Positions 5,695 to 13,186 of a stretch of DNA of 13,186 nt are shown here, in pieces. The notes under the pieces are model-generated. The model ran no database searches. It was given only the letters and a program-made list of their open reading frames with translations, and was not told the DNA's origin. The position numbers were made by a program, and so were the translations under genes. Source of the stretch: Candidatus Nanopelagicaceae bacterium (GTDB taxonomy: Bacteria > Actinomycetota > Actinomycetes > Nanopelagicales > Nanopelagicaceae); NCBI GenBank assembly GCA_947478965.1, contig CANJXW010000002.1, forward strand, positions 1-13,186. The letters run 5' to 3'. Position 1 is the first letter of the stretch; every line of letters starts with the position of its first letter.

Positions 5695-6933
5695 TTAATT
5701 ACTTCCTTTAACTGTGCGCGTTTTATCCAAAATCTCTCTGACTTTCACCGTCATGAGATTCACATCAACATTGATGTGTCGTTCCTTAATAACCATTTGG
5801 GCAGATCGTAAAACTCCACGAGCTGCTCCTTCACGAACATCTTCATCTAAAGTTTCTATATCTGAAGTCTTAGCAAGTCCAACGATCCGTCGCGCCATCT
5901 TTGCTGCAGCAAATCCAAGAGCTTCTATCTTCCATGTAGAAAGCAGGACATCTAAGAGCTCGTCGCTAAAGACGCGCTTATCAACCCGCGTTGGCCAGAG
6001 AGTTCTAAAATTCTTCTCAAAGGAAGACCAAAGAGCTTGCGGTAGCGTCGCGATGAAATCAGCTTGCTCTTCTCGCTCAAGTGCTGTTGCTCGCGCAAGA
6101 GCAATATAGAAGTTTGCAATAACTGCGCCGATATCAAAGGCAATCGGACCATAAAATGAGAACTCGGAATCAAATGCCCGCGTAGAGACTGATTTTCCGG
6201 CTGGGTCAGATTTAACGAAGACGGAACCAGTATGGAGATCTCCATGAATAAGGGCTTCAGCTGCAGTCATAAACTTAAATTTGAGCTCACCTACTTCGAG
6301 AGCCATTTGCTTATCAGCGATAACTGCCTGAGCATCGGGTTCATTTGAGATTAAATACGAGTTTCGCTCTGCTGGAAAATATGGCTCAGTAAAGACCAAA
6401 TCTTCGGTGATTAAGCACAGCTCGGGGTTGATCGATTTTGCAAGAGACTTTTTATGGGCCTCTGCCCCTGCGCCGAAAATTGATGAAGCGAAGGTTACCT
6501 TCGCGATGTATTCACCAATTGCTTCTGCGCTACCCGGATTGATCTCACCCTGGTTAAGAGCGGTACGCCAGACTTTGTGATCCGAGAGATCTTCCATTGC
6601 AATGATGTAGCGCTCTGAATCATAAAAGTAGATCTCTGGAACTAAGTGCTTTGCCGCTTGGGAATGGATAAGGGTTGTCTCATATTCAATACGTGCGCGG
6701 TCGGCAGACATCGGCCAAGAAGGTCCCACAAGGCGAACGTAAGGTAGGGCTTGTTTAAGAACAATTCCCTTTCCGGATTTATCTTTAACAATGAAGACGA
6801 TATTGAGATTGCCATCGCCTACTTCGTTCATTTCGACTATCGATGAAGCATCAATAACCGATGAGATCTCTGGGTGAGATCCAAGATATCCAGGAATGTT
6901 CTCTGATGTTAAAAACTCATACGTATTTTCCAT
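5695..6933 (-). CDS. mtnK: 5-methylthioribose kinase (MtnK) family sugar kinase
   Basis: The 412-aa protein matches MtnK along its length, close to the usual 400 aa. MtnK uses ATP to phosphorylate C1 of 5-methylthioribose, giving 5-methylthioribose-1-phosphate; some relatives also accept 5-deoxyribose. Recognisable MtnK features are the nucleotide loop GDGNLN (39-44), Lys60 in LKQALPY, the SWPM..DRARIE stretch (72-83), MEDLS (113-117), the INPELC..TEDLVFT block (168-182), the catalytic loop HGDLHTGS with Asp232 (230-237), and DSEF (255-258). The latter is the D-x-E metal site that replaces the kinase DFG. The ATG at 6933 has a TAGGAG site about nine bases upstream, 10 bases after the permease stop. 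Linkage to an MtnA-type isomerase and an importer supports salvage of an imported 5-modified ribose. Substrate choice between methylthioribose and 5-deoxyribose cannot be decided from sequence. Confidence 0.9.
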   Translation of the reverse strand: MENTYEFLTSENIPGYLGSHPEISSVIDASSIVEMNEVGDGNLNIVFIVKDKSGKGIVLKQALPYVRLVGPSWPMSADRARIEYETTLIHSQAAKHLVPEIYFYDSERYIIAMEDLSDHKVWRTALNQGEINPGSAEAIGEYIAKVTFASSIFGAGAEAHKKSLAKSINPELCLITEDLVFTEPYFPAERNSYLISNEPDAQAVIADKQMALEVGELKFKFMTAAEALIHGDLHTGSVFVKSDPAGKSVSTRAFDSEFSFYGPIAFDIGAVIANFYIALARATALEREEQADFIATLPQALWSSFEKNFRTLWPTRVDKRVFSDELLDVLLSTWKIEALGFAAAKMARRIVGLAKTSDIETLDEDVREGAARGVLRSAQMVIKERHINVDVNLMTVKVREILDKTRTVKGSN

Positions 6934-6943
6934 GTGAATACTC

Positions 6944-7972
6944 CTAGACAGCTGAGATAAATCTAGATTTTTTACGTGACAAGGTAAATGAGAAGACGAG
7001 TGCTAGGAGCAGAACTGAACCCTTAACAACATCTTGTCCATAGTATGGGAATCCAGCGATCGTAAGGCCTGTGATTACGACGCCCATGAGAAAAGCTCCG
7101 AGGGCTGTTCCCCATGCATTTGGCTTACCCATAGCAAGGACTGAAGTACCGACAAGTGCGACAGCGACAGAGTCGAGCAGGAGTGAGTTTCCAGCGCTAA
7201 TGTCACCTTGGCCAATACGAGAGGCAAGGATGAGTCCGCTGATAGAAGCTAAAACGCTTGAGGCAACATAGGCAAGAGTTCTATAAAGCTTGACCTTAAT
7301 ACCGGCCAACATTGCCGCTTCTGGATTTGATCCCACTGAGTACATAGCTCGTCCCCACGTTGTACGTGTAAGGAAGAGCCAGCAAACAATCGTCAGAGAC
7401 ATCCACAGTATTACTGCGTAAGGAATTGGCCCTAACTGGCCGCCATCAATCTTAAGAAATCCATCGGTAAATTTTCCAGGTGCTGTGGATCCATCTTCGA
7501 GCATCATTCCTGAAGAAACAGAGCGTCCATTAACAGGAACAAGCTTGAGTCCCATGATGGCGAACATGGATGCAAGGGTTGCAAGTAAATCTGGGATTTT
7601 AAGTACAACGATCAGAAAGGCGTTAAGTAGCCCGATGAGAGCACCGGCAAGTAAGACAAGGCCAACGGCGACAATCGCTGGCTTGTCATAGACAACCATT
7701 GTCATCGCTGAGAGCGTTACAGCCATGCCTGCTACGGCGCCAACTGAGAGATCCAGTCCACCGACAGCCATCGAAAATGTAATACCGAGACCAGTAATTG
7801 CAACGACTGATGTGTACTTAAGCATCGAGAAGAAGGTCGTTGAAATTCTAAAAGTTTCTTGTGAAGAGAAGAAAAGTACGAAAGAGATGATAGTTACAAG
7901 TATGAAACCATACTTAACTAAGAAATCTCGAGCGACGTATTCTGACCCTGGTGCCTTTATTTTTACATTCAT
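6944..7972 (-). CDS. Sugar ABC transporter permease (RbsC/BPD_transp_2 family)
   Basis: The 342-aa integral membrane protein has about eight to ten hydrophobic segments spread through residues 18-335, as in ribose-type permeases. The family's ITGLGITFSMAVGGLDLSVGA segment lies at about 59-79. The cytoplasmic coupling loop reads VGSNPEAAMLAGI (217-229), the site expected to contact the ATPase. As a homodimer it would form the channel of a carbohydrate uptake (CUT2) importer. Its ATG at 7972 overlaps the ATPase stop by one base (TAATG). Downstream lies the sugar kinase, an arrangement common when the imported sugar is phosphorylated on entry. The substrate is inferred from neighbours as a 5-modified ribose. 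Confidence 0.92.
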   Translation of the reverse strand: MNVKIKAPGSEYVARDFLVKYGFILVTIISFVLFFSSQETFRISTTFFSMLKYTSVVAITGLGITFSMAVGGLDLSVGAVAGMAVTLSAMTMVVYDKPAIVAVGLVLLAGALIGLLNAFLIVVLKIPDLLATLASMFAIMGLKLVPVNGRSVSSGMMLEDGSTAPGKFTDGFLKIDGGQLGPIPYAVILWMSLTIVCWLFLTRTTWGRAMYSVGSNPEAAMLAGIKVKLYRTLAYVASSVLASISGLILASRIGQGDISAGNSLLLDSVAVALVGTSVLAMGKPNAWGTALGAFLMGVVITGLTIAGFPYYGQDVVKGSVLLLALVFSFTLSRKKSRFISAV

Positions 7973-9477
7973 TACGCAACCTCCGACATTTTCTTGATGA
8001 TTTCATTCCTGGATGTATTTGATAGGTAACCGTCATACTTGATATCTCCATCGACCATAACAATGACTCGATCTGCTGATTCGAGAATTTCGTCAATATC
8101 TGAAGAGAAGATAATGGCTCCATTTCCCTCTCGCGCTAGATCTCTTATCTGCTTTGCAATCTCTCGACGCGCACCGATATCAACGCCTCGAAAGGGCTCA
8201 TCCAGCAGAAGTAGGCGTGAATCTTGGATAAGCCAACGTCCCACCATCACCTTCTGCTGATTGCCACCGGAGAGAGAATCAACCGTTGAGCGATGTGACT
8301 GGGTGATCACATTGAGTCGCTCAATCATCTGTTTTGCCAAGTCAGTCTCTTTTGAAAAATTCATGAGCCCGCCAGATGAGATCTTCTTCAAGAACGGCAA
8401 GCTTGCGGTATTTGCGATTGACCAGCCTTCTAGAACTCCATCGCGTGCTCGATCCTCCGAGATGAGGAATATCCCCTTTTTAATCGCATCGATGGGAGAT
8501 TTAGGACGATATGACTCTCCAAGGAACTCAATGGTTCCTGACTTTAATTTATCGACCCCATAGAGAGCGCGCGCCAACTCGGTTTTACCGGCTCCAAGTA
8601 ATCCAATAACCCCAGTTACTTCACCGCCACGAATATCGAGTGACCATTGTTTTCCTTCACTAAATATCTGTGCATCTTTAATGGAGAGAACGACTGATGC
8701 TCCTCGTTGTTCATCTTGTGCAACCTGGGCGTCATTGAGGCTTATTCCCAACATTTCATGAAGGGCATCTTCCCAGTTGAATGGTTTTGATTGAATCGCT
8801 TGAATCACGCCATCACGTAAAACAACAATTCGATCTGCGAGTTCATCAATTTCTCCAAGTCGGTGTGAGACATAGAGAATTGCAACGCCATCAGTTCGTA
8901 GGCGCTGAATAATTTTAAAGAGTCGCGCCACTTCTAGGTTCGAGAGCGCAGAAGTTGGCTCATCGAGAATCAGGAGTGATGGATTATGAGAAAGCGCTCG
9001 AGCAAGGAGCAATAACTGTTGGTCTGCGATGCCAAGGTTAAAGACATCATCCTTGAGGATTGATTCGTTCCAATCAAGGTCAAGCTCTTTGAGAATCTCT
9101 TTCGATTCGCGAACAAGCTTGGCAGGTGTCGCAAATCGAGAAATCTCACCGAGTGCAATTCGATCAAAGAGGAGATTTTCAGCAACAGTTAACCCAGGAA
9201 TAATTCCCTCGTTGATTTTCTGGTGCACTGTTTCGATACCGATGGAACGAGCTTGGAGAGGTGAATTGAACTTTGCAGGTTGATCATTTATCAGGATCTC
9301 ACCTTCAAATTCTGTATAAGCACCTGAAAGAATCTTGATCAAAGTCGATTTGCCAGCACCGTTTGCACCCAAGAGAGAAACAATTTCGCCTGGTTCTATG
9401 CGAAATGAAATCCCTTTGAGAACTTCGTTGCTACCAAATGATTTTCGAACAGAACGAATTTCAAGTGACTTTTTCAT
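7972..9477 (-). CDS. Sugar ABC transporter ATP-binding protein (RbsA-like, two ATPase domains)
   Basis: This 501-aa protein has two ABC domains, as in CUT2 importers. Domain 1 has Walker A GANGAGKST (37-45), a degenerate signature LGIADQQ (148-154) and Walker B LLILDEP (168-174). Domain 2 has an altered Walker A GLLGAGKTE (292-300), a canonical signature LSGGNQQ (402-408) and Walker B LLLLDEP (422-428). The pairing of one intact and one altered site is usual in this family. I start it at ATG 9477 rather than the TTG one codon upstream. The AGAGAGGTG ribosome site ends five bases before that ATG but only two bases before the TTG. The binding-protein gene ends 29 bases upstream of this ATG, and the permease follows with a one-base overlap. 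It would power uptake of the operon's sugar at the cytoplasmic face. Confidence 0.95.
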   Translation of the reverse strand: MKKSLEIRSVRKSFGSNEVLKGISFRIEPGEIVSLLGANGAGKSTLIKILSGAYTEFEGEILINDQPAKFNSPLQARSIGIETVHQKINEGIIPGLTVAENLLFDRIALGEISRFATPAKLVRESKEILKELDLDWNESILKDDVFNLGIADQQLLLLARALSHNPSLLILDEPTSALSNLEVARLFKIIQRLRTDGVAILYVSHRLGEIDELADRIVVLRDGVIQAIQSKPFNWEDALHEMLGISLNDAQVAQDEQRGASVVLSIKDAQIFSEGKQWSLDIRGGEVTGVIGLLGAGKTELARALYGVDKLKSGTIEFLGESYRPKSPIDAIKKGIFLISEDRARDGVLEGWSIANTASLPFLKKISSGGLMNFSKETDLAKQMIERLNVITQSHRSTVDSLSGGNQQKVMVGRWLIQDSRLLLLDEPFRGVDIGARREIAKQIRDLAREGNGAIIFSSDIDEILESADRVIVMVDGDIKYDGYLSNTSRNEIIKKMSEVA

Positions 9478-9506
9478 CAATTCACCTCTCTAGCCCTATT
9501 AACCTA

Positions 9507-10559
9507 TTAGAACTTTACTGCTGGGATCCAAGCTGCAGATGCAGCCTTAGACATGCTTAGAGCTGGAAGCTTTGCACGAAGATCATCCATATTCTTGATC
9601 TTGTTAGCCTTCAAGAACTTTGCAGTGATCAAAACACCAGGGAAAGATACTTCATTGGTCTTCTGCTCTCCTGCGATCTTTAGAGCCATAACACGAACTA
9701 CGCCTGCACCGATCGCATTTGGATCAGTACCAGCTGTAGCTGTCCATGGGCTACCAACCTTTGTCATGAGTTCAATATCAGCATTTGAAATATCGATGCC
9801 GTAGATCTTGATCTTGCTTTGTAGCTTGTTCTGGTAGACAGCTGAAATCGCGCCCTTTGCTAGTTCATCATATGGAGCAAAGATTGCAGAAATCTTTGGA
9901 TTAGCCTTAAGAGCAGCATCCACTAATTGTGCGTTATCTGTTGCAACTGAGTTTGTGAACTTACCGACGAAGAACTTCTGAGTCCACTTCTGGGCCTTCT
10001 TTGTCTTTTCCCAGACAATGTGGCGACGATCTAGAGGAGCAATTCCGAGGACGTTTACATATCCAACAGTCTTGGTCTTTCCGAGATCCTTAACAGCTTG
10101 TGCAAGTACTGCAGCAGCAAGTAGCTCATCGCTCTGTGATGTGAATACGGCGCGTGGTGCACATGCGCGGATATCAACGTCATAGACAACAACTGGAATT
10201 CCAGCATCGATCGCCTTGTTGATTCCTGGGCACATTGTGTCGGCATTACCGTGATCTACGATGATCGCCTTAACGCCTGAACCGATTGCTGTTTCCATAT
10301 CAGTTGCTTGCTTAGCGTTATCTGCTTGAGCATCATAAATCTGCATATCAATACCGATAGCAGTTGCCTGCTTCTTAGCACCATTTGTCCATTGCTGGAA
10401 ATAGTCTCCGGCACCTGAGTTCTGTACAAGTGCGATCTTGACTGTTCCAGCGCTAAATGGCGCTGGCTTTGTTGCTGCCTGGCTGCTTGATACCGCAGTG
10501 GTTGCTAGAACCAACGCAGCGGTAGTTACAGCAATCAGCTTAACTTTTCCTGCCTTCAT
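9507..10559 (-). CDS. Sugar ABC transporter substrate-binding protein (RbsB-like, periplasmic-binding type 1)
   Basis: This 350-aa exported protein has a Lys-rich N-terminus, a hydrophobic core (about 8-23) and a type I signal-peptidase site after SQA (26-28). There is no lipobox Cys, although binding proteins of single-membrane bacteria are usually lipoproteins. The mature part has the two-lobed Peripla_BP_4 pattern: VKIALVQNSGAGDYFQQ near 40-56, IIVDHGNAD (99-107), VVVYDVDI (123-130), a SAIFAPYDELAKGA segment (about 224-237) and IYGIDISN (about 252-259). It would bind the imported sugar. Trp, Asp and Asn residues in these loops likely make the pocket, but I cannot read specificity. It has the best ribosome site in the window (GGAGGT, 5 bases before ATG) directly after a hairpin, consistent with higher expression than its neighbours. 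Family membership is sure; a 5-modified ribose ligand is inferred from context. Confidence 0.92.
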   Translation of the reverse strand: MKAGKVKLIAVTTAALVLATTAVSSSQAATKPAPFSAGTVKIALVQNSGAGDYFQQWTNGAKKQATAIGIDMQIYDAQADNAKQATDMETAIGSGVKAIIVDHGNADTMCPGINKAIDAGIPVVVYDVDIRACAPRAVFTSQSDELLAAAVLAQAVKDLGKTKTVGYVNVLGIAPLDRRHIVWEKTKKAQKWTQKFFVGKFTNSVATDNAQLVDAALKANPKISAIFAPYDELAKGAISAVYQNKLQSKIKIYGIDISNADIELMTKVGSPWTATAGTDPNAIGAGVVRVMALKIAGEQKTNEVSFPGVLITAKFLKANKIKNMDDLRAKLPALSMSKAASAAWIPAVKF

Positions 10560-10564
10560 TCGTT

Positions 10565-10570
10565 ACCTCC
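10565..10570 (-). promoter_or_regulatory. Strong ribosome binding site of the binding-protein gene
   Basis: GGAGGT on the minus strand is a full-length match to the anti-Shine-Dalgarno core, five bases before the ATG at 10559. It is the strongest such site in the window and fixes that start. Confidence 0.85.
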
Positions 10571-10573
10571 TAT

Positions 10574-10601
10574 AAAAACCAGCTCAGAAGTTGAGCTGGT
10601 T
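10574..10601 (-). terminator. Intrinsic-terminator-like hairpin / attenuator before the binding-protein gene
   Basis: On the minus strand AACCAGCTCA, a 5-base loop (ACTTC) and TGAGCTGGTT form a perfect 10-bp stem. A run of five T (10574-10578) overlaps the end of the stem, followed by ATA. It lies in the 54-base gap between the aldolase/dehydrogenase gene and the binding-protein gene, and the Shine-Dalgarno starts only four bases after the T-run. There is no room for a new promoter between hairpin and ribosome site, so it more likely acts as a partial terminator (attenuator) or as a 5' stabiliser of a processed binding-protein mRNA than as an operon end. The stem has only five G-C pairs of ten, so termination may be incomplete. 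Confidence 0.65.
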
Positions 10602-10613
10602 GTGCAATCTCGC

Positions 10614-12584
10614 TCACCGCGGGAAAGCAGCCGCCACGCCTCCATCAACAGCGATAACGCTGCCTGTTGTTCGTGACGATTCATCGCTGAGGAGGAAAGC
10701 GACGCTGCTAGCAACGTCGGCACTTCTCACTCTCGCATTAAGCAGATTTCGTGATGCATAGAAATCTTCAAGTTCCTCTGGCTTCACGCCATGTGCGGCA
10801 GCGCGTTGTTCGCGTACTCCGCCTTCCCATAACTTGCTGTTATCAAAGACAGCATCAGGGTTAACCGCATTTGCGCGAATTCCAATTTTTCCGCCTTCGA
10901 TAGCGGCGATGCGCATGAGCTGAAGCATTCCTGCCTTTGTCGCTGAATAGCCACCAAAGCCTGCACCAGGTGCAAATGCATTCTTGCTCGCTACATAAAC
11001 AAGTGAGCCGCCCATTTTCTGCTTGCGAAGTACGGTCATCATCTCTTTTGTCATCATGAAAGCGCTCGTGAGGTTGATGTCTAGACCTTTGCGCCATTTA
11101 TCAACATCAAGATCTTCTAATTGATCTGAGACTCCGATACCTGCGTTAATAATTGCGCCATCTACCCCACCGAAATGTCGGATAGTTTGGGTGACGGTTT
11201 CTTTAACATCGCTTTCCTTGGATTGATCTCCCAGTACAAGAAGTGGTGGATTAAATCCTGATGACTTAAATTCAGCTTCAACAGTTTCAAGGCCCTTTGC
11301 ATCAATATCTGCAAGAGTGATGTGCGCTCCAAGTTTTCCAAGGCCAAGTGCGATGCCGCGTCCGATGCCACTTCCGGCGCCAGTAACGATAAAGATATTG
11401 CCCTCGAAGCGGGCAGGGGCTGGCCTTGACTTCAATTTAAAGAGCTCTAAAGGCCAGTAATCAAAGCCAAATATCTCCGATGAAGGCACAGAGCTTCCTT
11501 CTCCAAAGACATCGCGTACTCGCGCTGCAACGCCATGAGTATGTGTCGCAATATCTGCGAGCATCGCAGCTTCCTTTAGCGTGCTCGCAGCTGTAACTGC
11601 GCCTACACCCGGAACCAAAACAACTTTAGGATCATCACCATGGCTTGTATAGCCTGGAGTGATGAGGTGTTTGTTCTCTTCAAAGTAAGCCTGATGATCA
11701 GCGCGGTATTTATCAATACCGGTTTCAACATCACCAATAGTCACAGATGCGGATTTTGGACGGATACGCATCATGTGGTCTGCGCTTGCAACTCCAGCGC
11801 TAAGAATTTGTGGCAGATCTTCGCGAGCTGCAATTTCAGATAGTCGGTTGTCAATGCGAAGTACTTGCTTCTTTCCGATTTTTCCACGAAGGGTGAGCAG
11901 AAGTTCCTTGAGCTCCTCAACTGGAAGGTCGTTATGTTGGAAATTTGCAACTGGTCGCTTATTGAGTGAATCAAGATATGTATCTGCTTTTTTAACGGCA
12001 ACGATAGTTTTGTCGTAACACTTATCTGTATCTTCATCCCAGACAACAAGTCCGTGGTGAGCCAAAATAACGCCTTCGTATTCGCCAAGACCGCCGACAA
12101 TCTTAGAAAGTTCAAAACCAGGGCGGAGCCAATCAACGTATGCGAAACGATCTCCAAGTGCTTCGCGCACAGCGTGCTCGCCTTGAGGATGATTTGTGAG
12201 TGCACAGATAGCATCTGAGTGAACATGATCAATATGTTTTGCAGGAAGAAAAGCATGGAGAAGAGTTTCGATAGATGGACGTCTCGAAGTTGGATCTACG
12301 AGTGCGCGAGTTACATAATCGACCATCATCTCATCTGACATTTCATCAAAACCTTGAAGAGCAAGAAGTTCTTCAAGATAGAGACCTGGATAATCGCGGT
12401 CTACTGCGTACTGCATATCGGCGCCAGAACCCTTTACCCACAGGACTTTTCTTAGGCGTCCCAAATAATCGTTTATTTCACCCTTGCTTGAAGTATTTCC
12501 ACCGCCGAAGACGACGAGAGATTGATCGCCGCCGATCTTCTGTGATCGCGAGACGAGGTCGTGTAATGGCTGGTATTGGGTCAT
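10614..12584 (-). CDS. Bifunctional class II aldolase / short-chain dehydrogenase fusion
   Basis: This 656-aa protein fuses two enzymes. Residues 1 to about 380 are a class II (zinc) aldolase: phosphate-binding GGGNTSSK (27-34), Glu106 in the SIETLLH segment as likely catalytic acid, zinc ligands in HVHSD (H120, H122) and a third His in AHHGLV (H176 or H177). Residues from about 393 are an NAD-type short-chain dehydrogenase: TGAGSGIG (401-408), acidic D426/D428 after strand two, NAG (480-482) and catalytic S533, Y546, K550. The architecture matches the rhamnulose-1-phosphate aldolase/alcohol dehydrogenase family (YuxG/RhaDE-like), slightly shorter than typical. It would split a ketose-1-phosphate to DHAP plus an aldehyde, then oxidise or reduce the aldehyde. 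With MtnK and MtnA, the likely substrate is 5-methylthioribulose- or 5-deoxyribulose-1-phosphate. Its ATG overlaps the isomerase stop by 4 bases (ATGA). Rhamnose use is less likely, as no rhamnose isomerase or kinase is present. Confidence 0.9.
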   Translation of the reverse strand: MTQYQPLHDLVSRSQKIGGDQSLVVFGGGNTSSKGEINDYLGRLRKVLWVKGSGADMQYAVDRDYPGLYLEELLALQGFDEMSDEMMVDYVTRALVDPTSRRPSIETLLHAFLPAKHIDHVHSDAICALTNHPQGEHAVREALGDRFAYVDWLRPGFELSKIVGGLGEYEGVILAHHGLVVWDEDTDKCYDKTIVAVKKADTYLDSLNKRPVANFQHNDLPVEELKELLLTLRGKIGKKQVLRIDNRLSEIAAREDLPQILSAGVASADHMMRIRPKSASVTIGDVETGIDKYRADHQAYFEENKHLITPGYTSHGDDPKVVLVPGVGAVTAASTLKEAAMLADIATHTHGVAARVRDVFGEGSSVPSSEIFGFDYWPLELFKLKSRPAPARFEGNIFIVTGAGSGIGRGIALGLGKLGAHITLADIDAKGLETVEAEFKSSGFNPPLLVLGDQSKESDVKETVTQTIRHFGGVDGAIINAGIGVSDQLEDLDVDKWRKGLDINLTSAFMMTKEMMTVLRKQKMGGSLVYVASKNAFAPGAGFGGYSATKAGMLQLMRIAAIEGGKIGIRANAVNPDAVFDNSKLWEGGVREQRAAAHGVKPEELEDFYASRNLLNARVRSADVASSVAFLLSDESSRTTGSVIAVDGGVAAAFPR

Positions 12585-13186
12585 AGTGATTCGCCTTTAG
12601 CTATTTCGTAAGATTTGAGTTCTGTAATAACAGCGCTGATGTACTTTGCAGGCGTCACATCAAATGCTGGATTAAATGTCTTTGCACCAAGGGGCGCAAC
12701 CTGAATTCCCTTAAAGAACGTTAGCTCTTCATCTGCGCGAATCTCGATATGAATTGATTCACCAGTCGCCAGCGAACGATCCACAGTTGATTCTGGTGCA
12801 ACGACAAGGAAAGGAATTCCAGCTGCATGACATGCAAGTGCGACGCTAAGTGAACCAATTTTATTTGCTGAATCACCATTCTTTGTAATTCGATCTGCTC
12901 CAATTAGAGCTGCGTCAATGCGACCGCTCAGAATAGCCATCGCTGCTGCGCCATCTGGTTCGATGCGATAAGGAATCTCTGACTTCATGAGTTCCCATGC
13001 AGTAAGTCGTGAACCTTGAAGTAGCGGACGAGTTTCATCGGCAAAAACTTCTTTGACATTTCCACGCAAATGCATTTCGCGAATAACGCCAAGAGCAGTA
13101 CCTGTTCCTGTTGTTGCAAGAGAACCTGTATTGCAATGCGTCAACAGCGTTAGAGGTTTATTGCCGAGTTTATTGATGAGCCAATC
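12581..13186 (-). CDS. mtnA: MtnA-type aldose-1-phosphate isomerase (5-methylthioribose-1-phosphate isomerase), C-terminal 201 residues
   Basis: The frame is open through base 13186, so the gene's 5' end lies outside the window. A TTG at 13144 is an internal codon, not the start: the upstream frame reads WLINKLGNKPLTLLTHC without a stop and matches the family. This is the MtnA/eIF2B-alpha-like fold. The catalytic Cys is in THCNTGSLAT (codon 13133-13135) and the catalytic Asp in IGADRI (codon 12893-12895). Further family blocks are ETRPLLQGSRLTAWEL, the GDSANKIG loop and the C-terminal NPAFDVTP. MtnA converts 5-methylthioribose-1-phosphate to 5-methylthioribulose-1-phosphate; homologues also isomerise 5-deoxyribose-1-phosphate. 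About 140 N-terminal residues are missing compared with the usual 340-350. The stop overlaps the aldolase start (ATGA), so isomerase and aldolase are made together, fitting successive steps. Confidence 0.93.
   Translation of the reverse strand, partial: DWLINKLGNKPLTLLTHCNTGSLATTGTGTALGVIREMHLRGNVKEVFADETRPLLQGSRLTAWELMKSEIPYRIEPDGAAAMAILSGRIDAALIGADRITKNGDSANKIGSLSVALACHAAGIPFLVVAPESTVDRSLATGESIHIEIRADEELTFFKGIQVAPLGAKTFNPAFDVTPAKYISAVITELKSYEIAKGESL

Noticed and set aside
9478..9480. TTG start for the ABC ATPase
   Set aside because: The ATG in the next codon has better spacing from the AGAGAGGTG ribosome site.
11771..12256. 161-aa minus-strand ORF inside the aldolase gene
   Set aside because: It lies in an alternative frame of a clear enzyme and its translation has no recognisable fold.
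10614..12584. L-rhamnose catabolism operon, based on the RhaDE-like fusion
   Set aside because: No rhamnose isomerase, rhamnulokinase or mutarotase in the window; MtnK and MtnA are a better fit for the preceding steps.
13142..13144. TTG as the start of the isomerase
   Set aside because: The frame stays open to the window edge and the upstream residues match the MtnA family, so this is an internal Leu codon.
1..13186. Mobile element, CRISPR array, tRNA or rRNA genes
   Set aside because: I saw no transposase or integrase, no regularly spaced repeats, and no tRNA-like cloverleaf or rRNA sequence while reading the window.

Overview
The window looks like a compact bacterial chromosome segment. 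Every gene I can support lies on the minus strand, and transcription runs from high to low coordinates. Junctions are extremely tight: ATGA and TAATG overlaps recur and the largest non-coding gap is only about 76 bases. Medium GC content (judged by eye, not computed), GTG/TTG start use, a single-membrane style lipobox on one exported protein, and a 37-residue Cys-rich protein beside a CsoR/CstR-type regulator all fit a streamlined actinobacterium, possibly a freshwater Nanopelagicales ('acI') relative. That taxonomic guess is inference.

Region 1 (about 13186 down to 1103) reads as one long catabolic operon. In order of transcription it holds: an MtnA-type aldose-1-phosphate isomerase (5' end outside the window); a fused class II aldolase/short-chain dehydrogenase; a sugar ABC importer (binding protein, two-domain ATPase, permease); an MtnK-type 5-methylthioribose kinase; a small NTF2/SnoaL-like protein; a split transketolase (N and C subunits); a RuBisCO-like protein (RLP, not a carbon-fixing RuBisCO); and a FUSC-type membrane protein. 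A 10-bp hairpin with a U-tract and a perfect Shine-Dalgarno sequence sits just ahead of the binding protein.

The kinase and isomerase point to salvage of a 5-modified ribose (5-methylthioribose and/or 5-deoxyribose). The aldolase would split the resulting ketose-1-phosphate to DHAP plus a two-carbon aldehyde that the fused dehydrogenase could process (a DHAP-shunt-like route). The RLP and transketolase, whose genes overlap, suggest a second branch from the same intermediate. The classical methionine-salvage enzymes MtnB, MtnC, MtnD, MtnW and MtnX are absent from the window. I know of no described pathway with exactly this set, and it is the most interesting part of the window.

Region 2 (1089 down to 1) is a separate sulfur/persulfide-stress operon. 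A promoter carries a perfect 16-bp palindromic operator in its spacer. It is followed by a 37-aa six-cysteine protein, a CsoR-family repressor with the C-x-C ligand pattern of the persulfide sensor CstR (no His), a rhodanese lipoprotein, and the N-terminus of a CoA-disulfide reductase/NADH oxidase family flavoprotein that runs off the left edge.

No tRNA, rRNA, mobile element, CRISPR array or plus-strand gene was seen, and no stretch over 300 bases lacks a gene.
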